A program made the position numbers and the translations under genes. A stretch of 64,000 nt of DNA from Bacteriovorax sp040376855 (GTDB taxonomy: Bacteria > Bdellovibrionota > Bacteriovoracia > Bacteriovoracales > Bacteriovoracaceae). Location of the stretch: positions 3,129-67,128 of the forward strand of contig JBEIPV010000002.1 in assembly GCA_040376855.1 (NCBI GenBank), in the 5' to 3' direction. Each line of letters opens with the position of its first letter. Position 1 is the first letter of the stretch. Of this stretch, positions 24,607 to 32,693 are shown in pieces. The notes below the pieces were generated by a model, which was given only the letters and a program-made list of their open reading frames with translations, made no database searches and was not told the DNA's origin.

Positions 24607-25743
24607 ATGTGGTTTTTCAGTGCTGAAGAAAAAGAGCTCCAGAAGGTATGTAGAGATTTTGCTCAGAAAGAGCTAGCCCCTTTCGCAGAAAAACATGATC
24701 ACGATGAAACTTTCAACATCAACGCTTTCAAAAAAATGGGAGAGCTTGGTTTATTAGGAATCACTGCAGATCCTAAGTACGGTGGAGCAGGCCTTGGTGC
24801 CGTAGCTGCGACAATTGTTATGGAAGAATTTGGTAAAGCTTGTGCTGGTTCAACTCTTTCGTATCTTGCTCACGCTATTTTATGTGTAAACAACATTCAA
24901 AACAATGCTTCTGAAGAACAAAAAGAAAAATACCTTCCAAAACTTATTACGGGTGAATGGATTGGGTGTATGGGAATGAGTGAACCAGAATTTGGTTCAG
25001 ACGCTGTTGGTATCCAGACTAAAGCTAAAAAAGATGGCGACGGTTACGTGATCAACGGAACAAAAATGTGGATCACAAACGCTCACTACGCGGACGTGGC
25101 TTACGTTTACACTCGTACAGGTGAAGACAGAAAGAACCTTTCTACGTTTATCGTTGAAAAAGGAACTCCAGGCTTCCACGCAGGTAAGCCAATCCATAAA
25201 ATGGGAATGAGATCATCTCCTACTGGTGAACTAGTTTTTGATAACGCTAAAGTTCCAGCCTCTGCTCTGGTTGGTAAAGAAGGCGAATCAATTTATCACA
25301 TGATGAAAAACCTTGATATCGAACGTATCACAATCGCTGGTATCTCACTTGGGATTGCTCAAGCGTGTGTTGATCAATGTGTGAAGTATTCAATGGAAAG
25401 AAAACAATTCGGAAAAAATATCGGAAGCTTCCAGTTAATCCAAAAGATGATTGCTGAGATGGCGACTGAAACTGAAATGATGAGAGCTTTCTTATACCAA
25501 ATCGCTAAAGCATACGACGAAGGCGACAGAGGACCAGCTCAGGCAGCTATGGTTAAACTAGCTATTCCTAAGATGACGACGAAGATTGCACTTGATGCTA
25601 TTCAGGTTCACGGTGGATACGGATACTCTCGCGAGTTCCCTCTTGAGCGCATGATGAGAGATAACAAGCTTAACGAAATTGGCGCTGGGACTAACGAGAT
25701 CATGATTACGATCATCGCAAAACATTTACTTAAAGATAAATAG
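24607..25743 (+). CDS. Acyl-CoA dehydrogenase, isovaleryl-CoA-dehydrogenase-like
   Basis: The 378-residue flavoenzyme has the full acyl-CoA dehydrogenase layout: N-terminal helical domain (about 1-110), beta domain with GCMGMSEPEFGSDA and KMWITNA (about 115-220), and C-terminal helical domain with QVHGGYGYSREFPLERMMRD. The usual catalytic Glu in the final EGT motif is replaced (GAGTNE), and instead a Glu lies in NLDIERITIAG. This arrangement is that of isovaleryl- and long-chain-type dehydrogenases, where the base sits on the other helix. It oxidises an acyl-CoA to the 2-enoyl-CoA, passing electrons to ETF. AAAGGTGG precedes the ATG and a second dehydrogenase follows 10 bp later. No methylcrotonyl-CoA carboxylase genes are nearby. 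Confidence 0.9.
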   Translation: MWFFSAEEKELQKVCRDFAQKELAPFAEKHDHDETFNINAFKKMGELGLLGITADPKYGGAGLGAVAATIVMEEFGKACAGSTLSYLAHAILCVNNIQNNASEEQKEKYLPKLITGEWIGCMGMSEPEFGSDAVGIQTKAKKDGDGYVINGTKMWITNAHYADVAYVYTRTGEDRKNLSTFIVEKGTPGFHAGKPIHKMGMRSSPTGELVFDNAKVPASALVGKEGESIYHMMKNLDIERITIAGISLGIAQACVDQCVKYSMERKQFGKNIGSFQLIQKMIAEMATETEMMRAFLYQIAKAYDEGDRGPAQAAMVKLAIPKMTTKIALDAIQVHGGYGYSREFPLERMMRDNKLNEIGAGTNEIMITIIAKHLLKDK

Positions 25744-25753
25744 GCGAATAACT

Positions 25754-26890
25754 ATGAACGAATTACAAGTTGAACTTAAGTCACAATTAGAAAAATTCTG
25801 TCTTGCTAAAATCGAGCCCCATATGGAGCACGATGATGAAGTTGAAGAATTCCGTATGGACATCTTCACTGACCTCGGAAACTTAGGCTTTTGTGGAATG
25901 ACTATTCCAGAAAACTACGGTGGAGCAGGTCTTTCATACCAGGACTGTGCAGTCGCTCTTGAAGAGATTGCTAAATACTCTGTGTCTTATTCGGTAACAG
26001 TTTCAGTATCGACAATGGTTCAGGCCATCATCAACGATTTCGGAACTGAAAAGCAAAAGACAACATACCTTCCTGCTCTAACAGCTGGAGCTGAGATCGG
26101 AGCTTTTTGTTTAAGTGAATCAAGTGCAGGATCAGATGCAGGGTCACTAAAAACGACAGCTAAAAAAGTTGATGGTGGATATGTTCTTAACGGAACAAAA
26201 ATGTGGATCACATCTGGTGGGATCGCCAAAACATATATCGTTATGGCACGCACTGGGGACGCTGGATCTAAAGGGATCACAGCTTTCATCGTAAGAGATG
26301 GAGTCCCGGGATTATCATTCGGTAAAAAAGAAAAGAAAATGGGATGGAGAGCAAGCCCTACTCGCGAAGTGATTTTCGAGAACTGCTTTGTTCCTGATGA
26401 AAATATCTTAATTGGCGAAGGCCAGGGATTTAAAGTGGCAATGGCCGCTTTAGATAAGGGAAGAATCACGATTGGTGCAGTGGCCGTTGGGTTATCTCAA
26501 AGAGCGCTGGATGAATCAGTGAAATACTCTCTTACTCGCCAACAATTCAACCACGCTATTTTCGAATTCCAAGGTCTGCAATTCATGATGGCCGATATGG
26601 CCTGTGAAATTGAAGCTTCAAGACTACTAGTTCAAGAGGCTGCAAGACTTTACGATTCTGGAAAACCAAATCAAAAAATCGCTTCATTTGCCAAACTTAA
26701 AGCAACTGATACGGCGATGAAAGTGACAACTGATGCTGTTCAGATCTTAGGAGGCGTGGGTTACACTCGTGAATACCCTCTTGAGCGCTTCATGAGAGAT
26801 GCAAAAGTGTTACAAATTGTCGAAGGAACGAATCAGGTTCAACGAGTGGTTATCGCTCGTCAGTTAAAAAAAGAATACCAAACTCACTAG
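25754..26890 (+). CDS. Acyl-CoA dehydrogenase, short/medium-chain type
   Basis: This is a second 378-residue acyl-CoA dehydrogenase, in tandem with the previous gene but clearly diverged from it. Recognisable blocks are FCLSESSAGSDAGSL, TKMWITSGG, KKMGWRASPTREV and QILGGVGYTREYPLERFMRDAKV. The C-terminal catalytic Glu is present in IVEGTNQVQRVV, as in short- and medium-chain enzymes. The two genes may handle different acyl groups in the same catabolic route. The pgi gene follows 12 bp downstream, so all three may be on one message despite the different pathway. Confidence 0.92.
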   Translation: MNELQVELKSQLEKFCLAKIEPHMEHDDEVEEFRMDIFTDLGNLGFCGMTIPENYGGAGLSYQDCAVALEEIAKYSVSYSVTVSVSTMVQAIINDFGTEKQKTTYLPALTAGAEIGAFCLSESSAGSDAGSLKTTAKKVDGGYVLNGTKMWITSGGIAKTYIVMARTGDAGSKGITAFIVRDGVPGLSFGKKEKKMGWRASPTREVIFENCFVPDENILIGEGQGFKVAMAALDKGRITIGAVAVGLSQRALDESVKYSLTRQQFNHAIFEFQGLQFMMADMACEIEASRLLVQEAARLYDSGKPNQKIASFAKLKATDTAMKVTTDAVQILGGVGYTREYPLERFMRDAKVLQIVEGTNQVQRVVIARQLKKEYQTH

Positions 26891-26902
26891 GAATAAAAAA
26901 AT

Positions 26903-28171
26903 ATGTCACTGCAATTTAAGTTTTTTCCAGAGCGTCCATATATTTCGAACGAGCTTGCGGCCAATAAGATTGATATCTTCAAAAGTATCATCAACAATGC
27001 CCGTACTCAGTTCTTCTATACTTTCAATCGCACAGAACTGGAAACGACGACAAAAGCCGTTTACAAAAAATTCTCTGACAGAAAAGTGTTTGTTCACATT
27101 GGTATTGGTGGATCGAGCCTAGGCCCAGAAATGATGGTCAGTGCTCTTCAAAAAAACGATACAAAATTTATCTTCATCAACAACATTGACCCGGAAGAGC
27201 TGCACTCTCAAATGAACATGTTAAAAAGTGTTGATTTAAAAGACTGCTTGTTTTACTTCGTATCAAAGTCAGGTGGAACAGCTGAAACACTAGCTGCTCT
27301 TGCCATCATCACGCAGCTTTTCGAGTCTCGTGGAGTAAAACCTGCTGAATACAAAAATTATTTTGTCTTCGCCACAGACCCGGTTAAGAGTGAGCTGCTG
27401 ACTCTTTCAAAAGAATGGGACATCACAACTCTGGAAGTGCCAAGTGATGTAGGTGGACGTTTTACTGCGCTAACACCGGTTGGATTCCTTCCTGCTCTAT
27501 TTGCTGGAATGGATTTAGATTTATTTATTAAAGGCGCAAAAGATGCACAAGCAGATCTTCTATCGACAGATGGAAAGAGCAATGAGCTTATTGCTGCCGC
27601 TGAATTTCTTTTTCACCTAAAAGCTAAAAAAGGAATTTCTCAGACTGTGTTCATGCCTTACTCATCAAAACTAAGATCACTCTCTTTCTGGTTCACACAA
27701 CTGTGGGCAGAAAGTCTTGGTAAAAAGAAAAACAGAAAAGGCGACATGGTTAATGTTGGTTTCACACCTATCGTAGGATACGGGGCGACTGATCAGCATT
27801 CACAAGTTCAGCTTTTTATGGAAGGGCCAAACGATAAAGCTTTTATCATTGTTGAAGTTGAAAAATTCGCTCACGACTTCCCTCTTCACTCAGTGCTTTC
27901 GAGCAATAACCTTTCAAAACTATCAACTTTTAGCCTATCAAATTTGATGAAAGCTGAAATGGAAGGGACGATTAAGGCCCTAAGAGAAAACGAAAGGAAC
28001 ATCATCCACGTAAAAATCGCAAAAAACGATGAATACCATTTAGCTCAGATGATTCTTTTCTTTGAAAGTTTAACAGCGCTTATGGGTGACTACCTAATGA
28101 TTGATCCTTTTGATCAACCAGGGGTTGAAGCCGGGAAGATCTACGCATTTGAATTTTTGAACCAGTTGTAA
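26903..28171 (+). CDS. pgi: Glucose-6-phosphate isomerase
   Basis: The 422-residue protein is a phosphoglucose isomerase that interconverts glucose-6-phosphate and fructose-6-phosphate. Family blocks are visible: FVHIGIGGSSLGPEM, the sugar-phosphate loop in VSKSGGTAETLAAL, PSDVGGRFTALTPVGF, and the catalytic region DQHSQVQLFMEGPND. It is shorter than the 550-residue E. coli enzyme and closer to the compact bacterial type. AGGAA precedes the ATG. About 64 bp, holding a 7-bp inverted repeat (28182-28205) without a T-tract, separate it from the next gene. Confidence 0.95.
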   Translation: MSLQFKFFPERPYISNELAANKIDIFKSIINNARTQFFYTFNRTELETTTKAVYKKFSDRKVFVHIGIGGSSLGPEMMVSALQKNDTKFIFINNIDPEELHSQMNMLKSVDLKDCLFYFVSKSGGTAETLAALAIITQLFESRGVKPAEYKNYFVFATDPVKSELLTLSKEWDITTLEVPSDVGGRFTALTPVGFLPALFAGMDLDLFIKGAKDAQADLLSTDGKSNELIAAAEFLFHLKAKKGISQTVFMPYSSKLRSLSFWFTQLWAESLGKKKNRKGDMVNVGFTPIVGYGATDQHSQVQLFMEGPNDKAFIIVEVEKFAHDFPLHSVLSSNNLSKLSTFSLSNLMKAEMEGTIKALRENERNIIHVKIAKNDEYHLAQMILFFESLTALMGDYLMIDPFDQPGVEAGKIYAFEFLNQL

Positions 28172-28235
28172 AAAGTTGGTCTCTTAGCTAAAATTAGGGC
28201 TAAGAAAATCTAGAAAAATAAAGGACCCGCATAAC

Positions 28236-29144
28236 ATGAGTACTGACGACACAACCATTGTCTTAACTGACATCCGAGCTGCTTTGCAAGCTTCAGAAAA
28301 AGAAGCACAACAAAAGCCTGCTGCACTTCTAGTTGTTGGTGGTGATTTAAATGGAACGCTGTTTGATTTAATTGAAGCGATGACAGGTGTGGGAAGAAAC
28401 GCTGACAATGCTATTGCATTGGAGTTTAACGGTGTCTCTCGTTACCATTTTAAGCTTCACGTTTCCGGTGAAACTCACATTCTTGAAGATTGTGGTTCAA
28501 AAAACGGAACATACTTAAATAATAAAAAAGTTGAAGGCAATACTCCACTTGCTAAAGGCGACATCATTAAGATTGGAAGTATCGCACTTAAGTATCTACC
28601 GAAAGGAGATCCTGAGCGTCTGACTTACGACAAACTTAACCTTGAAGCTAACACGGATAAGCACACTGGTTGTTATAACAAAACTTATTTCAACAACCGT
28701 ATTACTCTTGAAGTGAATAAATCAAAAGTAACAGGTGATCCACTATCACTTATTATCTTCGATCTAGATCATTTCAAAAAACTAAACGATAACTACGGCC
28801 ACGATGCCGGTGATTATGTTCTAAAAGAAATGGCACAGGTTATTCGTTCAAACGGTATTAGAGAGCAGGACGTCTTCGCCAGATATGGTGGAGAAGAGTT
28901 CGTTATCCTTCTGCCAAAAACAAACCTTAAGCAGTCTTTCGAGATCGCTGAGCGTTTAAGAAAATTAATTGAAAGCAAAGAGTTCATCTACGACGGGAAA
29001 CGACTTCCCGTAACCGCATCTATTGGAGTTGCAGATTACCGCCAGGGTGTAGTCACAGGCACAGATCTTTTCAAAAGAGCTGATGAAGCTGTCTACAAAG
29101 CTAAGGAAGGAGGCAGGAATCAGGTACAATTCTATAGGGGCTAA
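28236..29144 (+). CDS. FHA-GGDEF diguanylate cyclase, DgcB-like
   Basis: The 302-residue protein joins an FHA phosphothreonine-binding domain (about 30-120; GVSRYH at 66-71 and SKNGTYL at 88-94) to a GGDEF cyclase domain (about 135-302). The active site is GGEEF (218-222), and the inhibitory I-site REQD (209-212) stands exactly five residues before it. It should make cyclic di-GMP from two GTP. The N-terminal tail (MSTDDTTIVLTDI) is Thr-rich, with several T-x-x-hydrophobic or acidic contexts of the sort FHA domains bind once phosphorylated. This architecture is that of DgcB of Bdellovibrio bacteriovorus, required for prey invasion. The mutL start overlaps its stop by one base. Confidence 0.9.
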   Translation: MSTDDTTIVLTDIRAALQASEKEAQQKPAALLVVGGDLNGTLFDLIEAMTGVGRNADNAIALEFNGVSRYHFKLHVSGETHILEDCGSKNGTYLNNKKVEGNTPLAKGDIIKIGSIALKYLPKGDPERLTYDKLNLEANTDKHTGCYNKTYFNNRITLEVNKSKVTGDPLSLIIFDLDHFKKLNDNYGHDAGDYVLKEMAQVIRSNGIREQDVFARYGGEEFVILLPKTNLKQSFEIAERLRKLIESKEFIYDGKRLPVTASIGVADYRQGVVTGTDLFKRADEAVYKAKEGGRNQVQFYRG

Positions 29145-30871
29145 TGACATCAATAGATACTAATCCTAAAATTGAAATTTTACCCGAACACATCATTGAC
29201 CAGATTAAAGCTGGTGAAGTGTTGGAGCGTCCGGCCTCTTTATTAAAAGAGTTGCTGGAGAATTCTCTTGATGCAGGATCAACTGAAATTCATCTGCACT
29301 TAATTGAAAACGGCATGGATCTGCTTTCAATCGAAGACAATGGTCACGGGATGACTTTTAAGAATCTTCCCTACGCCTTTCTTCGCCACGCTACCAGCAA
29401 GCTTAAAACCTTTGAAGATTTATACCGTCTGCATAGTTTTGGGTTCCGTGGAGAAGCTCTGGCGAGTGTTGCGGCCTCAGCAAGAGTGACATGTACAACT
29501 CAGCCAAAAGATCTAAACGCCGAAGGTGGAAAGATTATTATCGCTGGTGGACACACTGAACTTCTGATTGCTCAACAAGCGAGCACTCATGGAACGTCGA
29601 TTTATATTAAAGACCTCTTTTTTAATACTCCTGCCCGCTTAAAATTTATTAAGTCGAAAGTGAGTGAAAAGTCCGCTCTTAAAAAAATGATTTACTCTTT
29701 TGTCCTTTGTCACCCGGAAGTGACTTTCACGATTAAGTGGGATGAAAAAGAAAAAGAAATCTTCAAAGCTGTGACAAAAGAAAATGCCAGCGAGAGAATC
29801 GCTCAGGTCTTTTTTGGTAGAAAAGCTGAAACTCAAAATTTAATTTTCTCAGAAGAAACTTACGACAACTATAGAGTGAAAGTTTATTTCACCAAAGAAA
29901 CCTACACCACTCCTCAGTACCGTCATCACTACCTATTCGCTAATAAGAGATTCTTCCAGGACAAGTCACTTCACTCTGCTCTTTTAAGAAACCTTGATGT
30001 CTTCTGGCGCTTCGGCGAAAGTGGGCACTATGTTGTACAGATTGAAACTCCACCGGAAGAAATCGACGTTAACGTTCACCCGAATAAAATTCAGGTGAAG
30101 TTTTTAAGATCAGATGTTGTGTATTCACTACTGGTCACTTCGTTAAAAAATGGAATTAAGAGTGTTGCCAGTCAGCAGCCACTGACTGCACAGGAAGGAT
30201 TTGAATCCACTCCTTCATTTTTTTCAAGATCTGATAATCAGAGTTTTGATTTAATGAATCTGACGAGTGATTCAACTATGTCGTCGGGAAGCTCGACTTA
30301 CGGAAGTGATTATCAGCCTGAGTACAGCCTGTTTAATCGTGAATCGGCACTGCTTCAGGATGCTCCGCGCTTTCAACGACTACAAAACCAGTTTTTGATT
30401 GCAGATTTAGGGTCTCCTACTTTAATTGACTTAAAAAAACTCATCATCAATATCTTCGCTAAAGAATTGCAAAATTTCTCCCTGAGTGATGAATCAACCG
30501 GGCCACTTTTAATCAGTGAGCCGTTTAAAATTCTCAAAGGAAAAATCGACGGCCAATTTGAAACTCTTAAAGCGTTAGGGTTTGAATTTGACCGTCTTAA
30601 TGCCGAGTATATCGTCCTAAGAACGATTCCAAAATTCCTCCCTCAGGCGCTTTTAGCAGGTCTTTGTGAAGTCCTGATTAAATACTTTAACCTGCCAAAG
30701 ACTCAGCAATTTGAAAGTGCAACATTCTCAAAGTTCTTTGATGAGAACTTTTCTGAATCGCTTTTAAATGAAGCTCCGAGCGCATGGATTGAAAAAGCTG
30801 TTCACGACAATCTTTGTCCTGAGGCGATGGTTGAACTGACCACAGAGCGTTTAAAGAGCTTATATAAATGA
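29144..30871 (+). CDS. mutL: DNA mismatch repair protein MutL
   Basis: The N-terminal GHKL ATPase is complete: LKELLENSLDAG (catalytic Glu36 and Asn40), DNGHGM (65-70), ATSK and GFRGEAL (100-106), followed by the transducer domain to about 330. A Ser-rich linker (about 350-395) leads to the C-terminal dimerisation domain. In that domain the endonuclease motif DQHA-x2-E-x4-E is not present (the matching place reads LIDLKKLIINI), and the CPHGRP-like zinc site is also absent. It therefore resembles the non-nicking MutL of MutH-using bacteria. It couples MutS mismatch recognition to strand removal. miaA follows with a 4-bp overlap. Confidence 0.95.
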   Translation: MTSIDTNPKIEILPEHIIDQIKAGEVLERPASLLKELLENSLDAGSTEIHLHLIENGMDLLSIEDNGHGMTFKNLPYAFLRHATSKLKTFEDLYRLHSFGFRGEALASVAASARVTCTTQPKDLNAEGGKIIIAGGHTELLIAQQASTHGTSIYIKDLFFNTPARLKFIKSKVSEKSALKKMIYSFVLCHPEVTFTIKWDEKEKEIFKAVTKENASERIAQVFFGRKAETQNLIFSEETYDNYRVKVYFTKETYTTPQYRHHYLFANKRFFQDKSLHSALLRNLDVFWRFGESGHYVVQIETPPEEIDVNVHPNKIQVKFLRSDVVYSLLVTSLKNGIKSVASQQPLTAQEGFESTPSFFSRSDNQSFDLMNLTSDSTMSSGSSTYGSDYQPEYSLFNRESALLQDAPRFQRLQNQFLIADLGSPTLIDLKKLIINIFAKELQNFSLSDESTGPLLISEPFKILKGKIDGQFETLKALGFEFDRLNAEYIVLRTIPKFLPQALLAGLCEVLIKYFNLPKTQQFESATFSKFFDENFSESLLNEAPSAWIEKAVHDNLCPEAMVELTTERLKSLYK

Positions 30872-31833
30872 AAAATAAACTCATTGTTGTTTCAGGGCCT
30901 ACGGCCAGTGGAAAAACGAAAACCAGTATTGAAATTGCCAAACACATAGAGAAAACTCTCAACCGTCGTGCTGCCGTTGTTAATTTCGACTCTCTCCTTT
31001 TTTATAAAGAAATTTCTATTGGAACGGCCAAGCCTACAATGGAAGAACGAGACGGGATCGAACATCACATGATTGATATCGAATCCATCAACAGCCCGAT
31101 GAATGCTTCTGGATTCATTAAAAAAGGTGAAGAGGCCATCCTGGAATTATTCAAACAGGACAAAGTTGTTATCCTGGTTGGCGGAAGTGCCTTTTACTTA
31201 CGTGCCCTTTTAAAAGGAATGTATGAATCCCCTACTGCTCCCAAAGAATTAAAAGAAGGGATTACCGAACAATATAAAAATGAAGGGATCACTCCTTTCA
31301 TTGAGTTCTTAAAAATAAATGACCCACAATCTTTAATCAATCTCCATGAAAATGATCACTACCGCCTGATGAGGGCCGTAGAGTATTTTCAATTAACCGG
31401 AAATAAGATTTCAGATAAAAAGAAAGAGCATGACCAACTCAATCCTTATGACTTCTCTACAATTAGTCACCCATGGGATGTTTTACACTTCTACCTTGAT
31501 CTTCCTAAAGATGAGCATTTTGAAATCATCAAAAAGCGCACTAAAGAGATGTTTGATCAGGGATTAATGGATGAAGTAAAAGAGCTAGAGCTCAATGGTT
31601 TTTTTATGACTGAAAAACCCCTTGCCTCAATTGGTTATAAAGAAGCTCTCGAACTAAAAAATGGCCTGTTTGAAAATGAAGAGCAATGTATTGAGCGCAT
31701 TGCTATCAGCACCCGCCAGTTGGCGAAGGCCCAGAGAACCTTTTTCAATAAAATTACCCCAAAAGAAAGTTTTAATCCAATTCACGATCAGGGTAAGATT
31801 AAAGAAAGAGTGACCTCTTTTTTAAAGGAATAA
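30868..31833 (+). CDS. miaA: tRNA dimethylallyltransferase
   Basis: The 321-residue protein has the MiaA P-loop GPTASGKT (10-17), the segment ISIGTAKPTMEE, DGIEHHMIDI, and the later IGYKEALELKNG and RQLAKAQRTFF blocks. It transfers a dimethylallyl group to N6 of A37 in tRNAs that read UNN codons. One point is odd: the DSxQVY motif, in which Gln contacts the target base in known structures, reads DSLLFY here. Its ATG overlaps the mutL stop (ATGA), and the mutL-miaA order is common in proteobacteria. ppsR follows 3 bp later. Confidence 0.94.
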   Translation: MKNKLIVVSGPTASGKTKTSIEIAKHIEKTLNRRAAVVNFDSLLFYKEISIGTAKPTMEERDGIEHHMIDIESINSPMNASGFIKKGEEAILELFKQDKVVILVGGSAFYLRALLKGMYESPTAPKELKEGITEQYKNEGITPFIEFLKINDPQSLINLHENDHYRLMRAVEYFQLTGNKISDKKKEHDQLNPYDFSTISHPWDVLHFYLDLPKDEHFEIIKKRTKEMFDQGLMDEVKELELNGFFMTEKPLASIGYKEALELKNGLFENEEQCIERIAISTRQLAKAQRTFFNKITPKESFNPIHDQGKIKERVTSFLKE

Positions 31834-31836
31834 AAA

Positions 31837-32691
31837 ATGAATCGCGAAACTCAACGTTTAAAAATTATCATCATCTCAGACGGAACTGGAGAAACGGCCA
31901 CGGCAATCTCTCGTGCTGTTATGGCGCAGTTTAAAGACCGTGAGGTTTTTTTCACTCGTTATAAAAACATCCGTACCACTGAACAAATTGATGCCATCTT
32001 TAACGAAGCCGCTGTTCACCACGATTTAATTATCCATACTATCGTTTCGGGAAAACTGCGCGAGTATATTGCTGAGCTTTCACGTTCAACTCACGTGCGC
32101 ACACTGGATTTAATCGGGCCGGCACTTACAGCTTTTTCAAATTATTTTAATCAAGAGCCTATGAGTGAACCGGGACTTCTTCACGCTGTAAATGATGAGT
32201 ACTACCGTCGTGTTGAAGCGATGGAGTTTACTCTAAATCACGATGACGGAAGAAACCTAAATTCTCTTCACCTGGCCGACGTTATTTTAGTGGGTGTTTC
32301 GAGAACATCTAAAACACCTCTATCAGTTTATCTTTCTCAACATGGAATTAAGGTCGTTAATATTCCGATGATTAAAGACCAGCCAATGCCTACTGAGTTA
32401 TTTGAAGTGGATCAAAGAAAAATCTTTGCTCTGACAATTGACCCGGAAATGCTTCGTGAAATCAGAAAAAACCGCCTGCAAAGACTGGGAGCTGAAAAGC
32501 ACCAGGGTGACTATGCTGAACACAATAAAATTGTCGAAGAAGTTGAATGGGCCAATGCCATCTTTAAAGAGAATAAACGATGGCCGGTTTTCAATGTGAC
32601 TGATAAAGCACTTGAAGAAACGGCCGCCGATATTATGAAACTTTTAAGTATGAGAAAGAATAATATTTTTAAGCAGTCTAAAAGCGAATAA
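31837..32691 (+). CDS. ppsR: Pyruvate water dikinase/PPDK regulatory protein (DUF299)
   Basis: The 284-residue protein belongs to the bifunctional kinase/phosphorylase family that switches phosphoenolpyruvate synthase or pyruvate phosphate dikinase on and off by reversible Thr phosphorylation with ADP. It shows the N-terminal SDGTGETA block (14-21) and the P-loop-like GVSRTSKT (153-160), followed by NIPM and the LTIDPEML segment. Whether the partner is PpsA or PPDK cannot be decided, as neither is in the window. AAGGAA precedes the ATG. It is the last gene of the plus-strand run and converges on the kinase gene with 2 bp between stops. Confidence 0.92.
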   Translation: MNRETQRLKIIIISDGTGETATAISRAVMAQFKDREVFFTRYKNIRTTEQIDAIFNEAAVHHDLIIHTIVSGKLREYIAELSRSTHVRTLDLIGPALTAFSNYFNQEPMSEPGLLHAVNDEYYRRVEAMEFTLNHDDGRNLNSLHLADVILVGVSRTSKTPLSVYLSQHGIKVVNIPMIKDQPMPTELFEVDQRKIFALTIDPEMLREIRKNRLQRLGAEKHQGDYAEHNKIVEEVEWANAIFKENKRWPVFNVTDKALEETAADIMKLLSMRKNNIFKQSKSE

Positions 32692-32693
32692 CC

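Noticed and set aside
28182..28205. TCTTAGC/GCTAAGA inverted repeat between pgi and the DgcB-like gene
   Set aside because: Short stem, long loop and no T-tract; weak evidence for a terminator or operator.
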